Shown here: one piece after another, positions 33,940 to 46,010 of the stretch | How positions within the stretch are numbered: the stretch's first letter is position 1 | How the letters are laid out: every line of letters begins with the position of its first letter | Assembly (NCBI RefSeq): GCF_020283565.1 | Contig: NC_060061.1 | Span: 44,739,362-44,803,361, forward strand | Length of the DNA: 64,000 nt | Direction of reading: 5' to 3' | From: Trifolium pratense | Lineage: Eukaryota > Streptophyta > Magnoliopsida > Fabales > Fabaceae | Notes under the pieces: generated by a model | Told to the model about the DNA's origin: nothing | Seen by the model: the letters and a program-made list of their open reading frames with translations, nothing else | The model's database searches: none | Made by a program: the position numbers and the translations under genes

Positions 33940-36409
33940 ATGGAGTTTGAGCCCAAAAATATTTCATCATCTATGTTCATCATACCCTTCTTTCTATTCA
34001 CAGTCTTCATCCTAATTTGGATATCAAAAAAATCAAAGCCTTCAAACTCCAAGTTACCACCAGGTCCACCAAAACTACCTCTTATAGGAAACTTACACCA
34101 ACTTGGTTCATTGCTTCATCGTAGCCTAACAAAATTATCACAAAAATATGGTCCATTAATGCATATAAAACTAGGTGAAATTTCAATCATAGTTGTTTCT
34201 TCCCCTGAAATTGCCAAAGAAATAATGAAAACACATGACACAAAATTTTCAAATAGGCCACATATTCTAGCTGCTGATATTATAACCTATGGTTTAAAAG
34301 GCATGACATTTTCACCTTATGGTAGTTATTGGAGACAAATGAGAAAAATTTGCACTTTTGAACTATTAACACCAAAACGTGTTGAATCATTTAAATCAAT
34401 TAGGGAACATGAGGTGTCAAATATTGTTAAGGAGATAGGTTTGAGTGAAGGGTCATCTATTAATCTTACTAAGATGATTAATTTATTTGCTTATGGCTTA
34501 ACATCAAGAATTGCCTTAGGTGGAAAATCTGAAGATCAAGAAGCATTTATGGTTGCTATGAAGGATGTTTCAAGATTAGTTGGTGGTTTTTCTGTAGCTG
34601 ATTTGTTTCCTTCTTTTAAAGTGCTTCATTATTTGACAGGTATAAGATTTAAAGCTGAGAAGATGCATAAAGAAATTGATAGGATTCTTGAGAAAATTCT
34701 TAGATATCATCAATTGGATACAAGTTTAGAAAAAGAAGGTGAAGACTTTGTTGATGTATTGTTGAGGCTTCAGAAGCAGAACAACCTTGAGCATCCTCTG
34801 TCTGATAGGATTATCAAAGCAAACATGTTGGTTAGTATTTTTTCCATTTTAAAAAAGAAATAAGTTTGGAAAAGAGAAAAATTATTGTTAACCATTTTAC
34901 GACCGTTCCAAATAAGTTTGAACTTCACTTATAAAGTCAAACTCTTATCGTTGAACTGATACCCACTACGAGAAAACACCAATTTCGGGGGCCAAAAGCC
35001 CCCAAGAACAACCAAATTATAGTTCTCAAGAAGTAAAAACTTGTTGGCAGCCAATTGACAGCAAAAATCTGTCAACAAATAGCTTCTCGCTATATTTCTT
35101 GGCTGCTAAAGTCGCCAACAAATGAGGAAAATAATTTTTTTGAAGAAGAAATAAGAAAGAGAATTGACTACAACTTCTTGGCGGCTAAAGCCACCAATAA
35201 CTTGCTGACACAATTTTGCACTTCCTAGCAAAAAAATCCGCCAACATATGGCATAAAAGTTCCTGGCGGACGAAGCCGCCAACAAATGTGGCGGGCTTGA
35301 AAAAAAAATTCCATCAAAGTGAAATCTTCTTCTCTAAACCACACAAGATGAAGATACAAATTTGTTGCAAATTCCAAAACCAAATTCTTCTATAAGCTTT
35401 AGTTTGAGTAAAAAATATTGAATTTGAATTTGCATTCTAGAATGCGAACTCTTTTTTTCATGATATTTTTCATCTAGGGGCCAACTGTTGAGTTTGACTA
35501 AAAAATATTTTCACTCGCTACTTAGAGTGCGAACAGTGCTCGCATCTAGAAAGTAATGGGGTTAGTTTGATAATTTCAGGGGGCGTGTGAAGTTTTTTGG
35601 GGGTGTGAAAAGTAAATCTCTAACAAGTTTTGTTAGGAAATTGAGTTTTTTTGTAGTGACCTTATAGACAAATATTTTGTCATACATTATGGTAACTACA
35701 TAACTTTGAAAAAATAGTTCGAAGAAGACATTATCAATGATCAATATTATATTGTTGGCAATTTCTTTCATGTGAACTTCTCTTTCAGGATATCTTTAGT
35801 GCTGGAAGTGGAACGGTAGCCAAAACCTTAGAGTGGGCAATGTCAGAACTTATCAGAAACCCAAGACTTATGGAAAAAACACAAATTGAAGTAAGAAATG
35901 TGTTTGATGCAAAAGGGCATGTCGATGAAACAAACCTTCATGAACTAAAATACTTAAAAGCAGTGATAAAAGAAACTTTGCGTTTACATGGTCCGGTTAC
36001 ATTGTTACTACCACGAGAATGCAGCGAAAATTGTGAAATTAATGGATATGAGATACCGGCTAAGACTAAGGTAATAGTAAACTCGTATGCGGTTGGAATG
36101 GATCCAAACTACTGGGATGAACCTGAGAAGTTTTATCCAGAAAGATTCATTGATAGCATAATTGATTACAAAGGTTTGGACTTTCAATTTATTCCGTTTG
36201 GTGCTGGAAGAAGAATGTGTCCGGGTACTACATTTGGCACTATTAATGTTGAAATCTTATTAGCAAATTTGCTTTTCCATTTTGATTGGAAAATGATTAA
36301 TGGTGTGAAAGCTGAAGAACTTGACATGAGTGAGGTATTTGGTTTGTCTGTTAGAAGGAAACATGATTTGTATCTGATTCCTATTATGTATCATTCAACT
36401 GTTGAGTGA
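33940..36409 (+). CDS. Cytochrome P450 (CYP71D-like), intact two-exon gene
   Basis: Exons 33940-34830 and 35789-36409 give 503 residues, full length for CYP71. The 958-bp intron has GTTAGT and TTCTCTTTCAG borders at the conserved P450 intron position before the I helix. N-terminus: FIIPFFLFTVFILIW anchor, then KLPPGPPKLPLIGN. The C-helix has WRQMRKIC, the K helix KETLRLH, then FYPERF and the heme loop [11 protein letters not shown] with the axial Cys. The I helix reads SAGSGTVAKT: the acidic residue of the usual AG-x-(D/E)-T-T/S is Gly here, while Thr remains. That acid helps proton delivery in oxygen activation, so chemistry may be altered. An ER monooxygenase of specialised metabolism is the default view; the substrate is unknown. 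A CACTA element sits in the intron but leaves the splice sites intact. Confidence 0.95.
34964..35658. mobile_element. CACTA element in the P450 intron, 695 bp
   Basis: CACTACGAGAAAACACC at the left, TTTTTTTGTAGTG at the right, and a 3-bp target duplication ACC on both sides. The subterminal zone repeats TTGGCGGCTAAAGCCGCCAAC-like palindromes four times. No transposase. Confidence 0.88.
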
Positions 36410-37600
36410 TAACTAATTACTAAACTATCATTAAATAAAAGTTTGATAAGAAATCAAAATTTACAATTTTTTTTTTACTAACAAACAACAATTCATTCAT
36501 TCAAATCAGTAGATTATATCGATCGAAATCATTACATATTCAAGTTCACTAAAAACTAAAAAGGATGAATTTGCGAACAAAATCTTCATGACTGGCACCA
36601 CCACCTAAATTTATTATTTTTTTAAAAAAAACATATTTGGGCTTACCAATTGGGCTTACTCTTTAGGTTGATTTTTTTTTACACCTTTGGGTTGATTTTA
36701 AAAACTGAAAATTGAGAGAAAATTGCTATTTAGGCCCCCTATATTACTCTCAGGCCCCCCGTCTTGACGATTTTCCATTGAAACCAATTTGGGAATTATG
36801 ATACTAATTTGTATGTGTATGTATTGTAACCGAAATCACACACTACAACATTTTCGTCCTATGGCAACACCAAACAATGTAATGTGCAAAAACCGTTCTC
36901 TTTTCCTACTTTAGTGAGCTACTTTAGAGAACACTAGAAAACCGTTGCTGTTGATTATAACATTTTTTTAAAAAATAGAAATTTATGGTGAGACCCATTT
37001 CATTCATGCACATAGCTAAAAAAAAATTAGACCGGTTATTTGTTGGGTAACACCTCACAAAAAGTCAATACAAATTAGAATAAGTTATAATACAATAATT
37101 CCAAAACATAAAAAGAAAACAATCCTACACTTCCTAATGGTGTAGTCTGTGCATTTATTTGGGTCCCATAAGACTCAAAGGATTAGTCTGTGCTGTTAGT
37201 TCAGAATTAATCTCACCCATTGAATTTTTAATTGTCATGTGTCATTCATCCATAAAGATACTAGAGTAAAATGGAGAATAAGAAAATGGAACGGATCTAA
37301 ACTCCACCATTATTAATAACACAGACACGGAGGTGATGTGTTGAGTCAAATCAAATCTGAAGCGAATAACACGAAACTATATTGGATTCAGAGTTCAGAC
37401 AAAGTGTTTGTTCCATCCTTCCTTCCGCGTATCAAACGGGCAATTTTCACAAGTCAGTCAATTATTTCATACCAAATGACTCCTTCATAAAATAGCCTAT
37501 AGCCATTGACCAATGACATACATAGTAGAAATTAACAAGTTTCTTCTTCTTCTTCTTTTATTGATTTTTTCGTCCAAATAATATACAATATTCAGGTTGG
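36410..37600. other. Intergenic stretch between P450 and kinase
   Basis: AT-rich, no supported gene. A CACTACAACATTTTCG motif at about 36841 resembles a lone CACTA terminus. The last 100 bp (TATATATTATATATAC at 37617-37632) is probably the kinase core promoter. Confidence 0.4.
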
Positions 37601-37730
37601 TTTGGTTTGTTGGTTTTATATATTATATATACATCAATCAATATTGAAATCATATAATTGCTTACAATTTTTCAGTTTCCCTGACAGCAACATAAACAAA
37701 AGTAGAACATACACTGAAATAGTTACCTTA

Positions 37731-40700
37731 ATGTCTTCGGATTCTGTTCTTCCTCTACCTGAAAATCCTGTCATTGTGAGTGTCTTCTTCTTCTTGTTGT
37801 TTTTTACTATACTACTGTGTTTGTGTTTTTTTTCATTGGAATTGAATGAATGAATGAAATTGTTTGGTTGGTTGGTTTTACTTACAGGTTGGATTTGGTG
37901 GGGTTGGCGTTGATCTTTTAGCAACAGTTGAATCGTTTCCAAAACCAGACACCAAGAACAGAACCACTCAATTCAAGGTTCTTTCTACTTTACTTTTTCT
38001 TGTGTTTTTATTAATTTTTTTATTATTACAATCAAGTCCCTTATAAAAATTAATGAACTCAGTCCAAAAATTTGTCAATTTTTAAAAATTACTCTTATAA
38101 GTGTTTGACTTATAATAATAATTTGCACTCCTTCCGCCAAGTCTCAAAGAGAGACTATCACGTTTATTGGAATCGTTAATATTGAAATCATTGATATATT
38201 AAACCGAGTTTTCCTTTATCTAATGATGACATGCTTTAGGATTTGAGGTTTTCAATTGAGCCAATCAAAATGATATAAACGAGTCCATCAAAATTAATCG
38301 TTTATGTTTTTTTATTGACTATAATTAATTTTGATGGGTCTCACCGACATATAAATAATTTTCAATTTTTATCAAATTTTTTATGAATTTCAATATAACT
38401 GTAAATTTTGTAAAATTTGTATTCGTTATAGTATAATTGCTAACTTTGAAACCAGGCAACACTTCAAGTGATGCATAGCCTCTATCCAGACGTTAATTAA
38501 ATTAAAAGAGAACTTCTCATCTCATCATTTTGCAACTGTACAATTTGCGAATAGCTAAGGTAACAAATTAATACTCCCTCCGATCTTATATATAAGAAAC
38601 ATGTCACTTTTTAGATTCATTATGAAATTTGATGTATTTAGACAATAATATAGTTTAAATACTTAAATTCTACAATGAATCTAAAAACTAAAATATTTCT
38701 TATATATAGGATTAGAGAGAATAATTGAAATCTTCATGAGAGTCATTCATTACTTTTGTGGGTCCATGGATGTTTTGAGAGGCTAACTCTTTATATCTTT
38801 AACAAATCCCTCCCTGCCTCAAAAAAAAAACCATTTTTTAATTTGACACAAAAACCCCACTTCAACTACTTCATCCGTCCCAAAATAAATGAATCGATTG
38901 ACCACCGTCATGTTTGTCAATACACAACTTTAATCATTAATATATTAAATTAGGAGAATGTTATGTGCACATATGACATATGTTAAGGAATCAAAAATAA
39001 AAATTATGTTTTAGAATTTGTGCATTTTAACTTTTCAAGCCTTAAATTTTTTGTATTATTAAATGTTAAATTTCTATATTAAGATACCTTAACATGTGCC
39101 CTCTATGCACATATTAACAAAACCCATTAAATTATCTATTTATTAAAAATAACATAGTTGACCACCTTCACGTTTGTCAATACACAACTTCGACTACTCC
39201 CTCCGTCCCAAAATAAATGACCTAGTTGACCACCTTCACGTTTGTCAATACACAACTTTAATCATTAATATATTAAATTATCTATTTATTAAAAATTATA
39301 AAAATTACTGCTCCGGGCCTTAATTATAAGCAAATATCACTTTTTAGATACATTGGTTATTCAATTTATTTAAAAAGTGATATTTGCTTATAATTAAGGC
39401 CGGAGGGAGTATATATTTTGAAAATATTCTTTGAGACAAATCAAACATCTCATATGCTAATATTTGCATATACATATTAGTAGAAAAATAAAGTCAAAAA
39501 GATAATATAAATAGTAGCCAAAGTAAAAAATATGTCATTTATTTTAGGATGAAGGGAGTATTTCTTTAAGAAAATACTTATGTTAAGCATTCCTAAAAAT
39601 ATTTACTATTTAATTTTTTTTAAACCAAAGGTATTCTCCGTGCGCAACTGCAGAGATTAATTTTTCGAAGTAACTAAGATTCATTTAAGGAGTTAATCTA
39701 TCCCAATAAATGTTAATGTGTTTTTTTTTCTTTTCTTTTTCCGTTTAGCATTAAAATAGAGTAAAAAGTTTGTTGTCACATATTTAAAATTAAAATGATG
39801 TAATTGTAGTCAAAGTGGACCTAGCTTTTGTTTGGTTCAGATTATGGGACTAATTATTTTTTAATTGCTGTTGTTGGGCTAAATTTTTAAAAATTGCAAC
39901 TCTATTTTGCGTGTCATTTTGTCCTATCCGGCAAGGGTATCTCTAATTGTGCATTCTATATTGCTTAATTTAATTGATAATGTCAAATTTATTAGATTAA
40001 ATCATTCACTCAAATTCGAATTTGGAATTGTATGCGTGAGTTTCAATAATATTTATCTTTTCGTCTAACCAAAAAAATAAGTTAAAGTGAGCTTCATCTT
40101 TTTACCTCACTTTAAAGAACTCATTTAGTTTTTGTTCTAATCATACAACACTTAAGAATTACCGGAAATTGTATTCAATGATATAACTCTTCAAGGACAC
40201 TTTTTTGTGACAAGGACTTACAAAAAAACATCCATTAAAAATATTCCAAGTGCATATTTAAATTGACAGTGAATTTTATAAAAGCTAGTAACTCTTAAAA
40301 CATAAGCAAACATGCACTAAGGCATGTAGAATTTTCTGATGTTTAATTGACCCATACCAATTTGTATTTTTGTCAAATGACTTTGTATTGGATTTCTCTA
40401 TATTTTTATGTACTTTTGTCAAATGACTTTGAATTGGATTTCTCTATATTTTTATGTATTTTTGTCAAATGACTTTGAATTGGATTTCTCTATATTTTTA
40501 AGATCAAAATTCAAACCAACAATTTCCTAATGAATGTGTGTTTGCAATACTTGGTTCTCAATAGATACAAGGTGGTGGAAATACCGGAAATGCTTTGACT
40601 TGTGCTGCTCGTTTGGGCTTAAAGCCTAGGATAATTTCTAAGGTATTTATTTTGTTTGGCTTAATTTCTAATATAATACATTTCAACAACTTTATGGTTG

Positions 40701-43700
40701 GGGCTAATTTTCTAATGAATATGCAATTCGTAATGATGACTAGGTTGCCAATGACCCTCAAGGTAGGGCTTTGATGGAGGAGCTAGAAGCTGAGGGTGTA
40801 GACACTTCTTCTTTTGTGGTACGTATGTGTGTGTACATGCCAAAAAGTGTCTCAATTTTATTTTGTAAAGTCTAAAGGTATGTGAGACTTTAGCACATTT
40901 ATACTATTTAATTAATAGGTTTTTATATCATAAAAAATGTTTCAATTTTCAAAGTTACTATAATATATATGATCATACCTAATTTTTTTTTATATCAATT
41001 ATATAAACAATTTAATATTATATTAACATCATAAATTATACTTTTGAAAAAAATAAGAATTATATGATCGTATTATTGTTGTGGTTTTACAAATTTATGT
41101 CACAAACAATTAAAGGCGATGGATTCTCTCCATAGAAACTATAGGAAAAAGTGAAATCTAGACCCTCCTTATTATATAGAAACAAATATAAGAGGACATT
41201 TTGTTGTTTTAAAGAACACACAATAAACCACTAGGTTTGGTCTAGTGGTGAAGAGTTTGGGTATAATACTAAAGATCATGGGTTCAATCTTTAGCTCATT
41301 GTAAACCAAAGAAAGAAAAAAAATACACAATAAATGTTGAGAAGTAGAAAATTGTGGGTTCCAACATGTGTACAATATCAAACATATCAAATGTACATGA
41401 TGTAGCACGATATTTTTTTTGTCAAATAGTTTACCGATCAAAATTTCACCCTTAAGGTGAATAAATGGAATGTCCATAGTTCGAACTCCAGCTCCGCATA
41501 TAAAGTGTGATGTCCCTAACAACCGAGGTACGCTGGGATAGGAGGAAGTTTTTAATATGAAAAATAGGAGATAAAAAATTAAGGATGGTATTAAAATAAA
41601 ATAAAAAAAGACCTAACTGAAGATTTTAAAATAGAATCTTTTGTATGTGTATGTGTATACACTCTTTTATATTTGGTCGCTTTTTTTTTTGGGTAAGTTA
41701 GTTGGAGGTGTTTGAAAGAGTTTATTTAAGATCATTCCATGAACCATGAAATTAGCATTTTTATTTGCATTTTACTTCACTTAGAGCATCTCCAATAAAA
41801 TTATTAAAGAGAGTTTCATATGTTGATGATCCGTACTTTTTTTTTTATTAAAAATAATTTACATGCATTTTTTTGGTACAATTCTTAGCATCCATTTTAA
41901 GTTAATATAAATAAATGTGTAAAAAAAAATTAATTTCAATAATCGCTTAGAGTACGTGTGCTTGAAATAGCTAATTTACAACTTAACTTGTTATATAAGG
42001 AAAGCAGAACCCACAATCTTAGGGTTGTCTTACATTGATGATTTGTTTCCTTTTCCATTTGTTTCTTCTAGGTTTCAAAGGAAGGGACTACTCCATTTAG
42101 CTACATTATTATTGACAACCACACGTATGTTCCTCCTAATTTCTCACTTGAGGGCCTTTTATTGAATACACAATTATAATTATGAAAATTTTTGTCATTG
42201 ACAATCCAAAAATGTATGATTAACTCAATTTAAGCACTAGTACTTAAAAGGAACAACCAATAACATTGTCTCTAGTGTGACATGCTCGGCGGATAATTGA
42301 ATTTCTTAAGCATGTGGTTAGAGGATCGATCTCAACTAATGCAAGCATGCACACATATATATAATGTATAAATTAATCATATAACTTTGAATATTTAGGA
42401 AGACGCGCACTTGTATATTCACCGAAGGATATCCTCCATTGGTACCAAAAGATCTTTCGCGTCCCAAATTGTTATCTGCATTGAATGGAGCTAGAGTTGC
42501 CTATTTTGATGCTAGGATGCCTGCAACTACTCTTGTCATTGCTCAAGAGGTAATTATAACATAATGCTATACATGGATCAATTCATTTTTTTGTGACTTC
42601 TATTAGTTTTCATTGTTGAAAGTAACAAAAGATCTAATTGTATTTGATATTTAAAGCGAGAACGATAAACCAAACCAATTATATTTCGATCTTGCAGGCG
42701 TTTCGCCAGAATATATCCATCTTAGTTGATGCTGAAAGGCCAAGGGAAGGATTGAATGACCTATTGAACTTGGCTGATTATGTTGTATGCTCAGAAAAGT
42801 TTCCTCAGGCAAGTAAATCATATCATGAAGTACAATTACTAGTTATGTAAAACAAGAACATAAGTTAATTTAAGGAGAATTTCTAAAGTAACTATTTATG
42901 ACAAATTTGATATAGGCATGGACAGAGGCATCATCTATACCAAGAGCATTAGTTTCAATTATTTTAAGGCTTCCAAGACTTAAATTTGTTATTGCAACTT
43001 TGGGAAAAGATGGCTGCATAATGCTTGAGAAATGTGCAGATGGTAAATGTAACTTCTTTTTTTTGTTCAAAGTAATCTAGTGGCTAAAAACACCACTTTT
43101 AAGATGGATAAATAGGTGTCCGGGGATCGAACCCCGGTCCCTACATATATAATAAAATATCCCTACCAATTGAGCTAAGCTCACGGGGACATAAATGTAA
43201 CTTTAATTTATCTTTTTCATTTAATTAATATCCTTATTAAATGCAAGTGTCAATTTACTTTCTAGCAGAGGATTCTCACTTAGAAGAAGCAGACGTGGAC
43301 AACTCTATGAGATCATTAACAGTGAGAAAGGATGATAGCATTGTCATGCCAACCTGCATTGCCTCGGTAATAACCGTGTACAATTTATAAACTTATGGTG
43401 TGTTTCGATTGACTTATCGACTGTTTGGGGTGAGGTTATGGAAACAACTTATGACATGTTCATAAGTTGTTTTCATCATATTTCCATAAGCTCTGCAGGA
43501 TAGCTTATCAAAACATCTTATAAGAAATAACTTATATATAAGCATTTATATGATAAGCACTTAATTAAGTTGTTTATCCAAACAAAGCTCGTAGCCTTTC
43601 CTTCCCAATTTTGGTTACTCTGAATTGCTACAATGACTTATTGCCATCAATAACACCATACAAGGCTTATTTTTATCCTTTCTAATCAAATGGTGCTAGA

Positions 43701-45005
43701 TTTAATCAAATTGATTGATCTAGCTAATTTATTTTTTTTGTTTTTACCACCAGTTTAATCTGGTTCGGGGGTCAGTTCTGGCATCAAGTGGTTCCAGCCC
43801 CTCCCAATCGCAGTTGCGGGGATCGAACCATGGTCCTCCCTACCAAGTTCAGCGTCAATCACCGCTGAACTGAACCAAGTAACAATTGGTTGATCTAGCT
43901 AATATTGTAAACATGTTTTAGGTAGATATTATCTGCAAAACATGATCTCTTGTTAAATTATACTTAGATTGATCCTTTTTTGCATAATCCTCCCAGAATG
44001 TTACAAAATTTAGAGCAGAAGGGATAGGATCTGTATGTGGGAGATTATATTTTGGAACATCTGAAAAGATTCCGCCATCAGAGCTTATTGATACAACTGG
44101 TGCTGGGGATGCATTTGTCGGAGCAGTTTTATATGGTATGTTCTCCCCTTTTATATTCCACGCAATAAAATGCGTGACATATTTATTCATCTTGATCGTC
44201 CGATCTCACATCAATAATAAATATTATTTAAAGATTGTTTAGCGAGTATTGTGAGCCAATTGATTTCAAATTGATGGCCGAGATCACTTTACAAACTATT
44301 TTTTTATCTTCTAAACTTTGATCAATTCACCAAATAACTATTTTGTGTATATTTTGTTTGATTTGATGATACAAATCATAAAATTAACAAAACCTTTTAT
44401 TTTATTTGCAGCTATTTGTGCCAACTTCTCACCAGAGAAAATGTTGCCATTTGCTTCTTATGTGGTAAGTAGCATAAGATGCAACCAGAATAGTAATAAA
44501 TTGTTATAATTTGGATTTATAGTCATACTAGTATACACACAAAAGATTGTTACATAAATGGACAACATTAAACTCTTAATCTTACTGTTTTTGATACCTT
44601 TCTTAAGGAAAATTTAACTAAAAGTTAGGAATAAAAATTCAATGTCATACTAAGGGTCCGTTTGACCTAGTTTTTTTTTGAGCTTATGCAAATAGTTTAT
44701 GCAGTATAAATTAAGTTTTATGTTATTTTATAAGTTCACACTAGTGAAAATTGTAATTTTATAAGCTATTTTATCACAAACTACCTTGATAAATTTATAA
44801 TAATATATAAAAATTACATAAGTTGTTTACATAAGCTCTAAATAAGAGGAAAAAAAGTCAGGTCAAACGATACATAAATATGTTTTTGTTAACAATATGC
44901 CTTTCTTGTGTGGTATTACAGGCAGCTACTAAATGTAGAGCTCTTGGAGCTAGGAGTGGTCTTCCATATCGCACTGATCCATCCTTAGCATCTTTTATTA
45001 ACTAA
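37731..45005 (+). CDS. pfkB/ribokinase-family carbohydrate kinase (12 exons)
   Basis: Exons: 37731-37775, 37888-37977, 40565-40642, 40744-40818, 42072-42124, 42399-42549, 42698-42808, 42916-43042, 43269-43366, 43997-44135, 44412-44464, 44922-45005; 367 residues in frame to TAA. N-terminal VGFGGVGVDLLATV and IQGGGNTGNALTCAARLG form the first pfkB signature (substrate-binding GG). DTTGAGDAFVGAVLY in exon 10 is the second signature, with the catalytic Asp of GAGD and the anion hole. NDPQG, DAERPREG and GYPPLVP blocks agree with the plant protein typified by Arabidopsis At5g43910, recalled from memory. The enzyme should phosphorylate a sugar or nucleoside-like hydroxyl with ATP; the true substrate is not known. 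No transit peptide is evident, suggesting cytosol. All introns are GT-AG except intron 7, which starts GC (CAG|GCAAGT). Introns carry many MITEs and SINEs. Confidence 0.95.
38572..38722. mobile_element. Stowaway MITE in kinase intron 2
   Basis: TACTCCCTCCGATCTTATAT at the left and ATATAGGATTAGAGAGAATA at the right. Inverted arms around TATAAGAAA. Confidence 0.75.
38953..39125. mobile_element. MULE-type MITE, 173 bp, in a MITE copy
   Basis: Imperfect inverted ends around TGTTATGTGCACATATGACA and ATGTGCCCTCTATGCACATA, with a 9-bp duplication ATTAAATTA (38944-38952, 39126-39134). It split an older partial Stowaway (38870-39190). Confidence 0.7.
39195..39560. mobile_element. Stowaway MITE with a second Stowaway nested in it
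   Basis: Outer ends TACTCCCTCCGTCCCAAAAT and ATTTTAGGATGAAGGGAGTA. Inner element 39306-39411 with ends TACTGCTCCGGGCCTTAATT and AATTAAGGCCGGAGGGAGTA. Both have TA targets. Confidence 0.85.
40365..40501 (+). repeat. Three-copy 46-bp tandem repeat in kinase intron 2
   Basis: Units start TGTCAAATGACTTTG at 40371, 40417 and 40463 and are nearly identical. The last ends about 60 bp before the exon 3 acceptor. Confidence 0.95.
41228..41324 (+). mobile_element. tRNA-derived SINE in kinase intron 4
   Basis: tRNA-like head GGTCTAGTGGTGAAGAG (A box) and GGGTTCAATC (B box), A-rich tail. 10-bp direct repeat ACACAATAAA at 41218-41227 and 41325-41334. Confidence 0.8.
41413..41537 (-). mobile_element. Degraded tRNA-derived SINE
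   Basis: Minus strand has a worn A box (GTACCTCGGTTGTTAGG), a B box (GAGTTCGAACT) and an A tail. Same general family as 1276-1410. No clear target repeat. Confidence 0.6.
43056..43192 (-). mobile_element. tRNA-derived SINE at a splice donor (kinase intron 8)
   Basis: Minus strand: TAGCTCAATTGGTAGGG (A box), GGGTTCGATCCCC (B box), A tail. Direct repeat AAATGTAACTT at 43045-43055 and 43193-43203. The left repeat starts 2 bp after the intron's G-T. Confidence 0.9.
43396..43588. mobile_element. hAT-like MITE in kinase intron 9
   Basis: Left TGTGTTTCGATTGACTTAT and right AAGTTGTTTATCCAAACAAAG are loose inverted ends. The interior repeats ATAAGCT/AGCTTAT. Confidence 0.4.
43729..43889 (-). mobile_element. 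tRNA-derived SINE in kinase intron 9
   Basis: Minus strand carries a GTTCAGCGGTGATTGAC A-box-like head and GGTTCGATCCC B box, ending in an A run. A perfect 14-bp target duplication TTGATCTAGCTAAT flanks it (43715-43728, 43890-43903). Confidence 0.85.
44651..44876. mobile_element. MITE in kinase intron 11
   Basis: TCCGTTTGACCTAGTTTTTT at the left and AAAAAAAGTCAGGTCAAACGA at the right are inverted. AT-rich inside. Confidence 0.65.
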
Positions 45006-45259
45006 TCATATTTCAGTTTATAAATAACTAATCATTTAGCTCAAATGCTTGTATTGCTTTCTATGTTTCTTGTTGTAAATTAAATTTCAAAGATTTTTAG
45101 TGTAATAAATTTGTAAAGCAACATAATTAATATTTTTATTTTGGTTAGTATATTTATTTTTATGTTTTACATAAAATTGCATTCACATGGAAATGATATA
45201 TACACTATGTCTATTTAATCTATTACTAGCATAAAATTGCATTGTTTAGGCGGCGTATA

Positions 45260-46010
45260 GTATTAAATTAGTCCCGTTATAAAAATAGACATTTGTATTA
45301 ATATATGAGAAGAAATATTAGTCTTTGTAGAAATTTAAAAAAACAAAAAATGTGTATTAATTTGAGTTGAAATATAGGTCTCGTAGATTTTTTTTGTAAA
45401 AAAAAAAAAAAGACATGCGTATTAATATATGAATAGAAATATATATGAGTATAAATATAGGTCAGCGTAGAAATATATGAATATGAGTATAAATTTAAAA
45501 TGGTTATATAATAGATAAGAAGTGAATTGTGGATTTTAAAGACATATACAATCCCGTAGAAATTATTAAAAATAAACACTTGTTTTAATATATGAGTAGA
45601 TATATTGATTTTTCTTATAGGGACTAAAAACAAAATTTGAGATATCTATTTCAAAAAATATTATGAGCGATTTCTTCCATGATACACTCTTCTCTCCCCA
45701 GCAGACGCTAATTTTTTATTTTCTCAAACTCTTCTTCATTCATACTTTGAAGAGGTCGGGGTTGTTTTGGGTAATTTTTTTTATCTGGAATCACCCTTCT
45801 TTATCGTTTTTTCTTCTCATATATTTAAATAAGTGTTATTGACATATATTTGAGTTATTATTTTCGGTTTTTGTCATCTAAGTGCGGCGTTGTTGGTTTG
45901 TTTGTTGTCTTGTGGAACATTTTTTGGTTGTCTCGTCTTAGTGCGGTGTATTGTTTGTTCAGAGTGACGGATAAACTTTGACTAATTATAGGTTCAAACA
46001 ATGATATATA
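45260..46010. repeat. Truncated relative of the Helitron at 47231
   Basis: Contains the same diverged GTATTAATATATGAGTA...ATAGGTCCCGTAGAAAT minisatellite units (45260-45640), followed by a GGTGATTTTGGAT-like and CGTCTTAGTGCGGTGT segment matching parts of 49140-50110. No termini found. Confidence 0.5.
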
